Shown: positions 49,601 through 63,247, counted from the stretch's first letter. The stretch: 64,000 bases of DNA from Pseudoscleropodium purum (GCA_963969395.1 OZ017797.1:21576001-21640000), one strand, 5' to 3'. Made by a program: numbers and translations. The notes: generated by a model from the sequence alone, not told the origin.

Positions 49601-50945
49601 ACTACTAGAAACATAGGCCACTTAGACTTGAGGAATATGACCCTAAAGACCCAAACCTAGTTAATTGTTGGTCATGTGGGTCTTCTCATAGTGCTTTTTA
49701 CTAGTTTGTGTGGCCCATATTTCTACTAATGGATTAGAAGCTATCCATAAATAAAAATTACATAGATTGCATTGTAATCTCAAAATACTTTTTTATATTC
49801 AAAAATTGAGTAGAGAGCTTAGAAAAAGTATTTAAAAAACAACAACTTTGAATTTCATCCTTTAAAAGTTTGTTCAAGTAAAAGTAGGTACAAGATAGAC
49901 AAAATAAATTATTTGGTTAATGATTCTTAGATGGAATTAGAAGATACAAATCCCATTGATGAGACTATTCTAGCAAAAAAACTAAACTATGTGGAACATT
50001 TTTTGAATTTATTTGAAAATTGGGTTAAAAATTGAATCTTGTACGTATTTTATGGAAAAAAAATGCTCTAATTTCCCCCCAAACATGAATCTCTTCATCG
50101 CTAGTCTAAATAGAATGAATTTATGAATCAAATCTTTCCATATATACAATAATATTTTCTTTGAGAACCAAATTTTTTTTTAAATTTGAATTTTGAATTT
50201 TTTTGTCCTACTTGATGAATTCTGTTTTGAGCTTAGTATTGCATAGCCTTTATTCCCATGTGCTAATTGAAAAAAAATTAATGTCCACATAAAGCTAATG
50301 TATTTTTCTGTCTTCAAAAAATCAAATTAAAAATTGATATCATATAAACCTATCCAAACTCTCATTTATCTCCCAAGGGGATAGAAGGTCCTTTAGGGGT
50401 TAAATAACTATTCAATAGAATGTTGAACTTGCCTTCCAAATACTGTAGTTTGATCTTTTGGTCCCTTCTTTTGCTTGTAGGTTAAAACTATAAAGTACTT
50501 TTGCCCTAGTCTTCTTTGTACTCTCTTTTTCTAATAGAATCCTCTTTTTATAACTTCCATGTAGATAAATAAATAGAAAACAATCTTATTGCAAATAACA
50601 ACTTTCATTAACCCTAAGATGCTAGATAATCTACAAGTAACCAATGGATGACTTTCTAGATCATTGTAGAAATGAAGAATGTACCTATTGGTTCATAAAC
50701 TAAATCATTTTTGACAAAGCACCTTGGTGATAAGTCTCTTCTTTCTAGGATTAAAGATTATGAATAAGTGCACTTCTTGTTGAAAAAGTTAGAGAAAATG
50801 TTCCTCCCAACCCCTCTTTGAATTTTGTCCCTAACTTTTAATTTGAGGCTTTGAATCTCAAACAAATTTTTAAAGATGAAAATTAGCTTGATTTACCAAC
50901 TTTTGTTAGTTCAAACTTTCTTCAAGAAAGTTATTTTACTAAGGT
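46620..50945. mobile_element. Probable non-autonomous repeat element bounded by family A arms
   Basis: The left end (46620-46990) is a full family A arm in plus orientation. At 50790-50945 the inner part of the same arm appears in reverse complement (AATTTTGTCCCTAACTTTT, then CTCAAACAAATTTTTAAAGATGAAA). Between them, 46850-47500 and 49750-50410 match the blocks at 28440-29620 and 38165-38800 in the same order and orientation. No protein was recognised inside. The outer right end is diverged or truncated and no target duplication was seen. Confidence 0.45.
48832..48883. repeat. Perfect 19-bp hairpin
   Basis: ATAATGACATTTAGTAATT (48832-48850) and AATTACTAAATGTCATTAT (48865-48883) are exact reverse complements around a 14-nt loop. 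It is isolated within AT-rich sequence and could be the remnant of a small MITE. Confidence 0.8.
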
Positions 50946-52590
50946 AACCAACCCATGATAGGAAAACTGCCCAATGCAGACACCTAGAAAACCACCCATT
51001 ACGCTCTTACATTAATCCATGGCAGATTTTTGCTCATAAAATAGAAGTACCTATTTTGGATAAGTTAAGAATTTCAACCTAGATGATGTGGAAAAGTCAT
51101 CAAGGAACTGAGTTTTGTGTGTGCAAAAATAAGGTTGAGAGAAAATGCCAAAAAAAATGAAATTTTTTTCTACTAAAACGAATATTTTATTGAATTTGAA
51201 AGTGAATTTTTCACCCGGACCCATTCAAGTTTCATAGACTCACCTATTGTGGTTAGCTTTGGCACTTCTCCCAAGGCCAAGAAGGAAGAGAGATGAGTGA
51301 ATGAGAAGGTATAAACCAAGAATCTTTTTCAATGACCATTGCATCTAGTTGTTGTCCACAATAGGTTAGCCTATGAAGCAATTACAAGGGCCTGTCCGAA
51401 ATAGGTACTTCTACCGAAAATAAGATTATGACTTCATTAGGTTGGTTAGTCGCCCAAATCAATGCCTTAGGTGATGGTGATGAAGTTAGTAGTGATTGCA
51501 TTAGGACCTTCTACTTTTCTAGTGTAAATTCATTATAAGAAGTTCTTATTAAGAACTAACTTTTTAATTCCTTCTTGTCATGGCCATGTAAGAAAATATT
51601 GTGACCATGTTAGGAAATTTTGAGACTACTTTAGGTGGTCAAATCACCATTATGGGTATACTTTGTGGTGATTTTGGGATAGTCTACAAACTATTTTAGG
51701 CCAATTGGGTAGCACACTATAAAAATTCATAACAAATTGATAATTTTTCAAAAAAATAAATTCAATGGTTCTTTGCATTCCTCATGTTTATCTTTATATA
51801 GGAAAAAAAATTCATTTTTTTTGAAAAATGTGAATATGGCAAACCAACCATTTTGCTCGTCATAGGCTAATTTACCTTATGCCTACATAAAGTCTCAAGT
51901 CCATGCTACCTCAACTATCATGTAGATTTGGTAGATAGTTGAGCATTTAGGTGAAAATGTACTACAATTTATAGCTAATTTAATGCCACCATAAGACCAA
52001 GTAGGAATATACCTTTGCATCATTAGAATTTAAGATATTTGTGGGATTATGATCCCATAATTGGGATGCACTTTCCAAAACAACACATAAGATATACAAA
52101 TCATAGGTAGAATGACTAATTTGCCTTATTGGCATTGTTGATTTAAAAAAAATAATTTTAATCACATAAATACAAATGTGACAAATATATAAGCAATTGA
52201 AATTTTATTTTACTTATAAATTATAATTTTTTTCTGAATTTTTGGAGTATGCTACCCAATTGGCCTAAAAGAGTTTCTAGATTATCCCCAAACCAACAAG
52301 GAATATATCCATATCCATAATGATCATCTTACTCGTCTAAAACCTAAAACAATAACAATATTCCATCACATGACCACAACATGGCCACAACACGAAGGCC
52401 TCAAAAAGTCACTTCTTGTGATGAATTTACATTCAAAAGATGAAAGATCCTATAGCAATCACTGTTCATTCCATCACCATCATCCAAGACATTGATTGTG
52501 ACCACTAAGTAAACCTAATGTGGCCCCAATCTCATTTATTAAATTATAGGCCTTTTGCCTCTCATAACCAGGTTTACCTTACCTACTCTC
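50946..52590. other. AT-rich intergenic DNA, no gene seen
   Basis: No recognised gene or RNA. Inverted similarity is visible between about 51655-51730 and 52230-52290 (TAGGCCAATTGGGTAGCA and TGCTACCCAATTGGCCTA) and between the flanking stretches, suggesting a foldback repeat of about 1.3 kb spanning roughly 51000-52330. Confidence 0.45.
51000..52330. repeat. Foldback repeat with long arms
   Basis: TTTTAGGCCAATTGGGTAGCA (about 51693-51713) has an exact reverse complement at about 52249-52269. Further pairs are TTTGTGGTGATTTTGGGATA-type and ATTATCCCCAAACCA-type stretches, and AAATTCATTATAAGAAG (about 51527) against ACTTCTTGTGATGAATTT (about 52411). The arms are diverged outside the core. No coding capacity was recognised. 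Confidence 0.55.
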
Positions 52591-53348
52591 GCCACTTCAA
52601 CTGAGGGAAAGATATCTTTTATAATAGAAGCAGATCCATGTGAGACTATTAATTGAAAACAGAACAGTGCTTTCTGTCACTAATGTTAGAGAAGATGCAC
52701 AATTGTAACAGCAGTGCAATATTGATAAACGAATGTACGTGTCTTCGACAGAAGTAAAATGCAGAATAGCCAAAGGCAATTAATAATCTTGAACTCCGTC
52801 AAAATGGATAGAATGTTCGTAGAATGTTCTAAGAACAAAGTACGGCAAGATGCTGCAGTCCTCAAAGAGAACTGTCGTACCTTCAGAATTATCCAACTGT
52901 ATTGGAGCCAACCTTGCAGAGTTTTAATGGCATTGATCGATGAAAACCCCAGGTTGTCGACAAATTTCAGAGAATTGTCCTCCAGTGTTTCTTCACGTAA
53001 GCACAGAGCTGCAACACTCCTCAAGTAGAAACCAAAATCGGAGATGCGGCATTAGAAATGAAAAGATTCTCGCCAAAAAAACAGGTCACCATTACCCCTC
53101 CTCGACAATGTCAACATTGTGGGATGCAGCCACAAGGTTTCGCCCTATGTTCTGGTGCGCTGTGGTCTTGACAGCCTTCATATGCCCTGGTGGAGCCATG
53201 TATGAGATGAAGCTGCTGGCAATCAGCCAAATAATACTGGGATTGCCATGTCATTCTTCTATCTGCTTTAATCACTTCCCAAACATATGTACAGCAACCT
53301 TTGTAATGAAATGAGACTGTTGAGCGCTAAAGATTCCCACAAAAGAGT

Positions 53349-56300
53349 TCATCTGGACTTCTCTTGTTCTCCTGCAGCTTGAACTCCTTTCTCCTTGTCT
53401 TCCATGGCTCGCTTAGCTAGCTCATAACCCGCGAAGTTCATTGCTCCGAGAGGTGCAATCCAAAAGAAACGAGGTATAGCTCCTTTGAAAAGAGCCAAGA
53501 GGCCTTCATCCTTCACAATGGCTACCATTATAGTACCCATAGTGGATGGCATGCCTGGAGCTGCAGTCATCGTTCTTGTCTTCATCACATCAAAGGGCGT
53601 TGTCGCAATAGCTGCAAGGCCTCCAGAAAGACCACCAATGGCGATTGTTTCCCATGGTTGCAGCTCTCTTTCCAGTACCCTTTGAACAACCTGGAGCCAA
53701 ATTCTCTTAGGGACTTATCACAGAAAAATATTCAGTGTTCGTTCAATTCAGATACAGACAATGAATATTCAGTGTTTGAAACTCACCTTCTTTGTTTCCT
53801 CATAGATACTCATGCCAGCAACATAGAAAGGAACCTCCCTACACAACGTAACTCCTGTTCCTCTGAAGAAGCCTTTCAAACCATCTCGTTGATATGTTCC
53901 AACAATAGCTTCCCCCACACTGTTGTACAAGCCAGCCTGTAATCGCTGTTTTAACACTTCACATGGAATTCGAACAGCTGTCCCAATCACAGTGCTGGTG
54001 AAGGAAGACAAAGATTGAACCTGTTGACATGTAATTGAGTAGATCAGCATATTTCCAAAAAACTCTAAACAGAGAGGGAAGCAAATAATACACCTAAAAG
54101 TTCCGACAAACGACAAAAGCTAGCAATATACTGATCTTCTGATCAAACACGGGACCACTGTTAGCACAGGGAATTTCATATCACCCAGGGCAGACTCTAG
54201 GAAAGAGGAAGGACCCGAAGAAGTGCATGCCAAAAAATGAGTCATAGTATGTTTAGCTGAGAATATACAAACCTGAAGATCAGAAACGTTTGGCGCCATG
54301 TTTTTTAAGAGAAGCTTGCTGGCTTCCAGCACACCTGTCCGAATTCCGTGGCTGGCACATCAAAATATAAATTCCGCTAAGTTTGGCTCAACACGTCGCA
54401 CTCTAGAAGGTTAACAGTATGGAGAAGTAGAAAACGAAATGAAGCAGAGAGAACAAGCTCAGAATCTAGCATAAGGTTGTACCTGGTGAATTGACCAAGA
54501 ATTGCTGGAATAGACCCACGGTACATGCCTCGTATACCGATTTGAGGCAGCTTGGCAATCACCTCAGGAAATGACAAGGTCGACGCTTGCACCCTTGTCT
54601 ACACAAACCAGAATATAAATTGTGAGCCTCTAAGCACTGTTTCTAAACAAACACAAAATAACTGATGAACCCTGCACCCAGCTAAACTGATTAATTTGGA
54701 CACTCTCATTGCTGTGTCAGATACTCTTCATCTTTAACTTCAATACCAAATGCAGAACCGAAACTACTACCCGAGTTTCTTAGAAAGGACCACAAAGCCA
54801 CTATCCAAACCCATGCCCACTCGTGGAAACCCCAAGCATATGATTAAATGTATCAATATCAACAGCTTAACTCTGCCAAAAGGAACAAGATAGAGCACCA
54901 AAATATGATTGCCGAGGAAAACGCACCTTCACAGTGTCAAGCGGATGTAACATGGAGGTAGAGAGAGCACTCGCCAAACCACCAGCTAATGCAGACTTCA
55001 AAACCGAACCAGCTGGAATGTCAACAGGGGGAGCCATAGGTACCACAGTTGCGGCCTCAAACCACACCATCCTAAACATCCACATGCATAAATAGCAGGA
55101 TGAGTAATCCTCTGAAGAGATAGACAAACCCATTAGCATTACAGAACTGAAAAAAAGCACTAATGTAAGAATCCATTTGCGTGGGGGTCTCTTTCCCATG
55201 GGTTGAAAAGTCACTCATTTACAATGCAAGTGCGATCCATACAACAAAGACATGAGATACATCTGAATTTGTAAGAAATGACATACATCTAGGTTTTATC
55301 ACACTCAAAAATGCTTCCATGAGATAAATAGTAGATGCAATACTCATGATTCAAGGGTAGTTTAGGCTCGTGATTAGGACCCTACTATTTCAAACTTCAA
55401 CAATACAGGGCTTCTTCATATCCAAATATTGCATACTTTCGGGAGTTGGAAACCTCTCCAAAGTGGGAAAACACAAAAAATAATAATTTTAGTATTATCT
55501 CCTTAATATTGAAACCCATTCTAATCATGAAAACTACTCGAAACAGCTGAAAGTCTCAGGAATGGCCTCAGGCAACCTTATGGTACAAAAGCCGGTAAGG
55601 CAATCTATGAAGGGTTTAAGCTCATACCGTGGGTCGTCTCCAAGACGCTCAGGTGGAAGCAAAAGCATAAAATTTCGAAATTGGCCATAAGCAATCGAGC
55701 CCTCTGTGTCGACATTCAAGAACTTCATCATAGCAGCAGCGTTACCATCCGTTGCAGGCAGCCCCGCATTCTTCAAGGAAACCAGAACCTGATTCTTCTG
55801 CAGAGTACCGGAATGACTTAAACTCAACATGGTGTAAGCCCTAAGCATTTGAGGCTCCTTCTGTTCCATCAGCATATGAAACTCGCTCCAGCCGATAGAT
55901 TTCGCAAACCAGTGCTTGCGAGTCCGTCGCATGAACTCCCTGGCATAACGTTGAGGCAATCTCCGCTTCTTCATGGCTACTTCGAGGTCATCCAGCGTCA
56001 CCTGTCCATCTCTATCCCGGTCCAACTCGTCGAACAACCTTTTACCTACGAAGGTAATCACATTGAATCCAAGTTAACTCACATTCAATTCATAAGCAGC
56101 TACTCATGACTTGATTCTAGTAAAATGGACCTGCCTAAAACTATTTGCACACTAAGAGTACATTCTGTTCTCCCTATTCTCATTATATTCTTGATTTGAA
56201 GCTCCTAATAAATTCCGATAAATCGAGGGAGAATCCAGGTATCTAAGAGTCACTGGTCCTTTAACATTAATTTTCGTTAATGCACTTCCATGGAGTTCAA

Positions 56301-57716
56301 CATTTGAAAGACAATTCAAGGACTCATGGGTAGTCATGGTTCAAAAGTTGCAGAGTCTTGGAACACAAGCCAGTGATTTGGGGTCTTATTACTAAGCTAT
56401 CAGTCAGCTCAGGCGTTGAATTTGTTGGTCTTTAGTTCTACAATAGAAAGCTTACAAACTCAACACTACTTAAGAATATTACGATTACCTTCTGCTTCCG
56501 TGTATCTAAAAAAATCCTGCACTGATGTGAGTTTCTTCTTGTCCGGGTAATCTGGTGAGCTTCTTGTCATGCTAGAAACCCGGTCCACAATTTCCTGCAC
56601 ACCTTCCTTCACGCCAAGGGTGGCTAACGACGATCGCAGCACGTCCATATTGGGAAGCTTCCCCTGAATTTGCTGAATTTGCTGTAAACCTGAATTTTTT
56701 ACTTTTTCAATTTGTAAGCCTGGATTCTGCGGTTTCTCAATCAAAGTAGTCGTCTCAACTACATCTTCTGCTCCAGGGACAACAATGGCACCTGCTGGGT
56801 CATCTGGCTCTCCTTGCAGCCTAGCAAACCCTAATGTGGATAACGGGGAGGACCGCAGCCTCTTCGTCCCGTTTTGAACTAAATTCTCTAATGTCGGTGC
56901 CCTAAACTGCATGAAATTGGCGAGTGAAAACCCTAAGAACGGTCGTTTGGCGGCTTTCCGGTGGCCTTCTTCTTCACGATGACCGCAGGTACACATGAAG
57001 CGGCTCCTTTTGCGGTCACATTTCGGTGGTGGAAGACTCCCTCTTATAAAGCGCTGGGAGAGAAACCCTAGCACAGGAATTTGCGTCAATGGATGCAATT
57101 GCTCATTAACTGAAGGCACCATCTCTATACGACTGTTTTGATGCGGCTTCCGATTGGAATCATGCCCAAACATCATCGACAGTACCATGATAGAAACATT
57201 CACAATTCCCTCAAAACCTGGATGGTCCACCTTTACCTTGGCGCAACAGCAACTCCGAGAAGTCGCAACACCGGAACTCGAAATTGAGAAACCCTGCAAC
57301 CCTAAACCAAGAAACGGCCTTTTGCTTTCCAAGTGCCAGGACTCTTGGCGACAACTACAGGACGACGATTGCATCCGTTCGCGGAGATCTACCCCGCCAA
57401 GCGTTCCAAAATTCGGGAACGTCAGCCCGAAGAATGCTTTGGCGGGACTATTATTACTCAAATTGCTACAACTGCAAGAAAACTCTCGACTCTCGCGCTC
57501 ACCACAACGGAAAAATGTCAAAACACCCGGAGGCATTCCTTTCTTCAGCGCCGAAACAAAGGAATTCTGATTCAGTTGATTCTCGGGAGAATTAGGATTC
57601 GGCAACGAAGGCGGCTTCGGCATCCCTAATACCGCTAACGATTTCTGGACACTGTGACAATGGAGCGCCAGGATGACTATCGGGTTCCACCCTCCAGCCT
57701 GCTCCTGTACCTCCAT
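53349..57716 (-). CDS. SAMTL: EF-hand mitochondrial-type carrier, SAMTL-like, seven exons
   Basis: Member of the mitochondrial carrier family (MCF), closest in architecture and sequence to Arabidopsis SAMTL (At2g35800), a predicted organellar S-adenosylmethionine-type transporter with an EF-hand; the transport substrate is inferred, not known. Exons: 57716-56489, 56045-55628, 55071-54927, 54598-54483, 54351-54273, 54020-53787 and 53690-53349, all GT-AG with consistent phases, giving 853 aa. An in-frame stop seven codons before ATG 57716 fixes it as the first Met. Exon 1 encodes about 409 residues with four CxC/LG-aromatic repeats, then DKKKLTSVQDFFRYTEAE. The EF-hand loop is Asp418-Asp429 (DRDRDGQVTLDD). 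The carrier domain starts near 550, with three carrier signatures at HPLDTVKTRVQ, IPCEVLKQRLQ and TPFDVMKTRTM. The product ends with the family-typical FWIAPLGAMNFAGYELAKRA. All parts look intact. Confidence 0.94.
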
Positions 57717-58080
57717 GTCGGGCCCTGAATCCCTTCAATGCCACCCCCCGTCCCACCACCAGGCCGCACAACCCCGAAACCCCAACTCAAAAACCCAAAT
57801 CCAAAACCCCTCCAAAACCCCAAACCCGCAAAATTCAACCAAATGTCAGAATCTCAACACGAAACTTCATTCGCCATCGCCATTTCAAACTACGCCAATA
57901 TCGAGTTCGGGATCCATAATGGGCAAACCCTAACTAGCGGCTACGTGGTCGAACTCCAGCTGCTGGCTCTCATCAGGGGATTCATCTCAGAGGCTCTAGA
58001 AAGCATTGCACCTGCAACGCGAAATGGTTGATGCGGGAAAGGAGAAAAGGGGAAGAGAGGATTATGATCATGTGATTGAG
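57717..58080 (-). promoter_or_regulatory. 5' leader and probable promoter of the SAMTL-like gene
   Basis: The first about 120 bp upstream of the start codon form an asymmetric C-rich/A-rich tract on the plus strand (AAACCCC-type repeats, 57770-57840), so G- and T-rich in the transcript. Such GT-rich leaders could form structured RNA. No TATA box was recognised. Confidence 0.35.
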
Positions 58081-59330
58081 GAGACGACCGACATGTGATT
58101 CACGAAGGGAAGAGGAGTGGAGGCCGGGTGGCATGAGGCCTGCAAGGTTGGCGTTATCCTGTTTCTCTGGCCCCACTTTGATTCTCCGCATCCGGTGCGG
58201 GCACCCGTGCCCGCAGTCGCGGGACCCCGGTCTTAGAAGCCCGCGAAAGGGAAAATCATTGTTGGGAATGATTGAAAAGTCTGCATTGGCCCTGGAACTT
58301 TGTTCTCTGACATCATTGAGCACATTGTAATCATGTAATCATGTGACATTTTATTTTACTGACTAATTTCTTGTATTTAATTTTGACGGTAAGTACTGCA
58401 TTTGCCCTGCAAGGGCTTGAATGTGTTGTGGAGAGCATTTAAATTGTTTGAAAATACGGGATGACAACCCATTTCCGACCACCTAAGGAATTCAGCATAA
58501 CTGCACTCATGGTGTGTTCAGGGAAATATTTTTCCCATGTCAGCAAATTGATTTAAGGACTTAGAAAAAATACATTTTTTGGGTCAAAATTGAAATTATT
58601 GTGAATTTTTGTCCTGTAAATTCTTGTACAACCAATTCTTGTTATGTAGGCTGCTGTAATTCCAACCATAGGCTCATTACAAAATTGATGTAAGTAATCA
58701 GCTTACATGTTGTGATCATTCTATGCTTTCAAAGTACATTGCTTGAACATATACTGTAGAAATTAGAAAGCAGTTGGAAATAGAGCAACCTATACCATAG
58801 AAATCAAGCAACCTATGTTGTGGAAGTGGGGGGTGGTTGGAAATGGGTTGCCTGCTCTAAAAGGATCTCAAATTTTATCACATGAAAAAAAGTAACTTGT
58901 TTTGAATGTAGGTTAGTGCATTGTTTTTCCCACATATGCAACTTGTTACTTGCACTTTAGATCAATCATAATTTTTTTAAAGTGCAAATTCAAATAGAAT
59001 CTTCACAATTTGTCATGCCAACCCCAAACTTGTAAAAGAAAAAAATAGTGTCCAGATGAATTACAAATTTTAGCAAAAATTGTTTATATCCTTGCTTTAG
59101 TTCAAATAGAGCAAATGTATAATAAATCATATTACAATATTTGAAGTAAATATTTTTGGAGGGGATTTGAATTGATTGTATATGTAAACTCTTCAAAGCT
59201 ACAACGATGGAATCCAACTTTATTAAATTAGGATTCTTGACCATTTTAGATTTCATAAGACATATACATGTCGCTATATATATACAAATGTCTTGTCGAG
59301 TCAGAATCCAAAAAAAACATCCCAATACTA
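58081..59330. other. Spacer, GC-rich at first and then AT-rich, no gene seen
   Basis: GC-rich patch at 58080-58260, then AT-rich sequence up to the hAT terminus. No gene or RNA was recognised. Confidence 0.45.
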
Positions 59331-59847
59331 AGCAGGGTTGACGAATCTCTACGTTCGCCCCAAAATAGCGTCCGTTTTCCGGACGTCCGGACGCACGGAC
59401 GCTAGCGGACACAGCGTCCCTTCTGCCGTCGGAAGGCGGACGCGTGGGGGCGGGTGGACGGGCGGGGCGGACGTGCGGGGCGGACGGACAGGGCGGCTTA
59501 GAAAACCCGTTTTGGGTTTTTTGTTTTGATTGTTTTCACCAATGAGAGATTGAGAGTGAAGTCATTTTGATTTTGATTTTTCTTATATTGCAATTGCGAT
59601 TCAATAGAGTTGTATATCACTATTTATGTAAAAGCTAAAATATGAAATATATTTTTAATTTTTTTTATTGAATTTCATTTTGATTTAGAAACAAAATCAC
59701 TTTAAAATCCAGCGAGATGTATATTATCAATAAACAAACAATTTTATAATAAAATGATTGAAGAAACCATTGTCATTTGTCAATATGAGCTCCATATATC
59801 ATAAGCAACTAAACAATCAAACATCTAAATTCACATCTCCACAATTC

Positions 59848-62800
59848 CTATGGACGCCAATCCACATCTTCTCTAACCTCAGCCCCACTACTCTCTCCTG
59901 CAGCTCTCCGTTTAAAATCTTCATTATCGGAGTCATCTTCATTGTCGGAGTCATCTTCATTGTTGAAATCAAGTATCGTTGTCTCCTTCAAGTCTTCTCT
60001 CGAAGTAGGTTTACTCCCTTCTTTCGAATTTAATTTTTCTTTTTTTACTTTGACAAAACGATTAAAGGCTTTTTGAATATGAACCTTTCTTTTCTTTCTA
60101 TTTGACAAAGTAGCAACATTTTCATCAAGAGGGGTTCTATTCTTCACTGGAGAGATAGCAAAAGGTTGCATTTCTCTTTTCGCTTTCACGTTACTCGATT
60201 CTTGAACCATCAATCTCGATGTAGGGTCGAAATGTCCATGAACGGTTATCTCTACTTTGGCTTTCTTTTGAAGTAATAGAGTGCCGTTTATTGATTTGAT
60301 GGGTTCTTGTGCCATTCTTTTTCGTAAAAATGCGAGCACGCAAAGATGCCAATGGCATCCGATCACTATCCGTATCACTTAGGCTTGTAGGTAATGACGC
60401 TACTTTCCGTAGATTACCGCCTGTAGAAATTTCTTTGGAAATGTTCATTAGGCGTTTTCCATATCCAAAGCTCTGAGAATCATTCAATCGTGTGCTAACA
60501 GACTTCAACGGTATTGGTGGAAGAGCACTAGATCTCGGTACTTCAAAAATTGACTTCATTGGCTCTTTTCCTTTATCACTCTTCACAATTGCCGAATTTG
60601 TAACTGCCATCCCAAGTGAATCATTATTTTTCTGTACTGCAATATTTGGTTCCCCCTCATCACCACTATTGTTGCCCACATCTTTTGGAACGTCCACCTC
60701 CATAATCGCATCTTCTCTTTTGTCGTTTCTTTGCACTACATTTAATGCCACAAATGGAGATTGAGAAATTAAAACTTCTTCATTTCTCCCATCATCACCA
60801 ATAGCATTCTCATTGATTTTCACCTCTTTGGCAATAGCATTTGCCTTTTCCGATAGAATGTTTTCGCTATTCAAGAATCCCATTCCATTGCAATATGCAG
60901 TTAAAGAAGGTAGATTCTCCTGTATCCCTACATTGTCCTCGTCTTTACAAAAGGTATATGCATCGTTTGCATTGTCGGGAACGACATCCTTGCGGTTTAG
61001 ATGATAATCATGCGTATCATTCATCAAATCGGGAAAGCCTTCTATAACATCTTCATCTCCCCATGCTGTCACACGATTGAAGTCATCTCCACCATCTACA
61101 GCTGAAAAGGCCCTTTTCAAATCATCGTCATCATCGTCTTCTAACGTCGGTCTATTTGAATCCTCTGATTCCATTGGATCCACATTATCATTATACCATT
61201 TTTTTTCATCTTTTTCCTTCGATGCGTTTAATACTTTGGAATTGGTATACACGTACACCAAATCCGCTACTCTCTCTGGCTTCAATTTATTTCGAGATTT
61301 GTTGTGAACAAAAGAATAGTTGCTCCAATTCCGTTCACATGAAGATGATGACACCGGTTGAGCCAATATCCTCTTCGCTAATGGAGCTATAAACTTGCCA
61401 CATGCACCTTCAAAATCCCACCAAGCATGTGCGGACAACATTTGTTCTTCCGGATTCAACATATTGCGGAATGGAGGTTCCTTGTGTCGAAAAGCTACAA
61501 ATTCCTTCACCACTGCTGCATATTCATCCGGTTTACATATTTTCTCCAAAACTTTCTTACATCCTGACATTGCATCTGCGTCATACGCTAGCTCTTTGTC
61601 ATGAAGAAGGTATGGATTCAAAAGAGTTGCGGCTGATTGGAGATCGTTGTCCACCATTCTTCTTCGGGCATAAAAAGACTGTACCAATAGAATTGCAAGT
61701 TCTTCTAGCAAACAAAATGGTGGACTTTGTAATCCGTTCATGTGCTTCTCTAACTTCCTCATGATATGCAACACCTTCCCCATACATGGTGATTTTGAAT
61801 CCAAATCGCGAAGTGCACATATAATTGGTTCAACCATCTCCACATAATTGATGGACCGATTTCAAAAATGGTCATCAAGAACAATTTTCTTTACCGCTAA
61901 GGCCAAGTCTTTTGGTTGGACTTTGGCTCCACGTTTCTTTTTGAAAGTATGTACATACTCAACCCATTGTGAATCTACCACCGTTTGTTCCAATGCTCCT
62001 CTCAATTTTGTCAAACGCTCCATCATGATAAATTTAGAAGCAAACTTTGAATCCCCAGGCATCAAGAGACCAAGATTTGGCGAATACTTTTGCAATAAAG
62101 CTAGCGGCATATGTCTCTTCCTAATAAATTTAGCTACAAGAACTCCTTTATCCAATTTGGAAGCAATCCATTTCTGTGCAGCCCAATTCTTCAACAACAA
62201 ATTCAATGCATGTACCACGCACCCTTGGTAAAAAATATGAGGATATTTTGCAGATATTTCATCCCATGTAGACGGATTCACGGGAGCATTATCCGTAGTT
62301 ATTAACACGACATTTTTGGACCCCACTTGTTCAATGAACTTTTCCAACACAGCTGCTAAGTACTCCGCATTTTTTTCACAACCACTTGTATCCATAGATC
62401 CAAGAAATTCTTCACTTGCGGATGATACAAGTATGGCATTGATGAGAGGTCGATTAGTCACTGAGCTCCATCCATCAATGGACAATGTTGTTCCAAATTT
62501 TTGAATGCTATCTTCGGTCCGTGCATTCAACTGTGTCTGAATGTTGGTCTTCGCCTCATTCAACAATTTGTACCGAAGGTCGTGGTATGAGGGAGGAATG
62601 TATGGCCTACCAAACGCAGCTGTTTTCTTCACTACTTCTTTAAAAGCTGGATTTCGAGCCACGAAAAATGGTATGTTCGCCGAATAAAAAAAATTTGCCC
62701 ACACTGAATGTAATTTGTGTCTATGACCTTCTTCAAACCCATTCACTAAGCTGCCTTGCCTCTGAGGCCTAGAACTTGATGCCCTCGGGGTTTCACATTC

Positions 62801-63247
62801 ACCAAAAGCTTCCGTACTCAAAGTCATTTAAGTTGTGGCACATACCATTGATACCAATTCTTTGGACGCTGGACAAGAGTCTTCGTGGTCAGAATGCGAT
62901 ATAGCCTTTTCGGCCGAAAACTCTTGGACATCTGAAGGGCCAGGGTTGCCATCCACATTGTCCATTACAACGCGTTTTGGAAAAACTCCTTCGCAATGCC
63001 GAAATAAATCTCGAACTGCCATTGATAATCGTGGACAAAGGCTCACCCCTTTATGACGTACACCTCCAGGCCCAGAATAGCCTAAGTGGCTGAACATACG
63101 ACTGAACTTCCTTGACATGCTCGCTTTGCAAAGCCTACATTTTACTTTACCACCCTCTTGCACACTAAACCAAGGAGAAAAATCCCCCGTCGGTTTGGCC
63201 ACCATACTGACAAGTGTATGTTTTACCTCAATTTCAAAAGAAACCAA
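59848..63247 (-). pseudogene. hAT transposase with two in-frame stops and a probable frameshift
   Basis: One reading frame runs from ATG 63247 to 60191, interrupted by TAA (62830-62828) and TGA (61864-61862); the TGA lies where relatives have Trp (VLDDHFW). The first segment has a BED-type zinc finger: Cys37, Cys40, His54 and a following Cys71. The second segment is DUF659-like with LSIDGW (Asp near 62475), ITTDNAP (Asp near 62292) and a GCVVHALNLLLK motif. The third has the hAT dimerisation domain, WWDFEGACGKFIAPLAKRIL then SSSSCERNWS (Glu near 61335): the DDE triad is complete. After it comes a tail of more than 300 residues, rich in acidic stretches. From about 60380 a second frame carries lysine-rich and then Asn/Glu/Asp-rich sequence to 59848, indicating a frameshift. 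The stops could alternatively lie in unrecognised introns. Confidence 0.88.
59921..59970 (-). repeat. 18-bp minisatellite encoding an acidic repeat
   Basis: Units TCATTATCGGAGTCATCT (59921-59938) and TCATTGTCGGAGTCATCT (59939-59956) are followed by a partial third unit. On the minus strand they encode DDSDNE repeats near the C-terminus of the hAT transposase tail. Confidence 0.9.

Noticed and set aside
52686..53024. 112-codon minus-strand frame downstream of the SAMTL-like gene
   Set aside because: No recognisable features; it is probably the 3' UTR or flank, and an 89-codon frame opposes it on the other strand.
56466..56488. Continuation of the SAMTL first-exon frame past 56489
   Set aside because: The frame runs a few codons into the intron. 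The GTAATC donor after the TEAE codons and the phase match to the EF-hand exon show that the exon ends at 56489.
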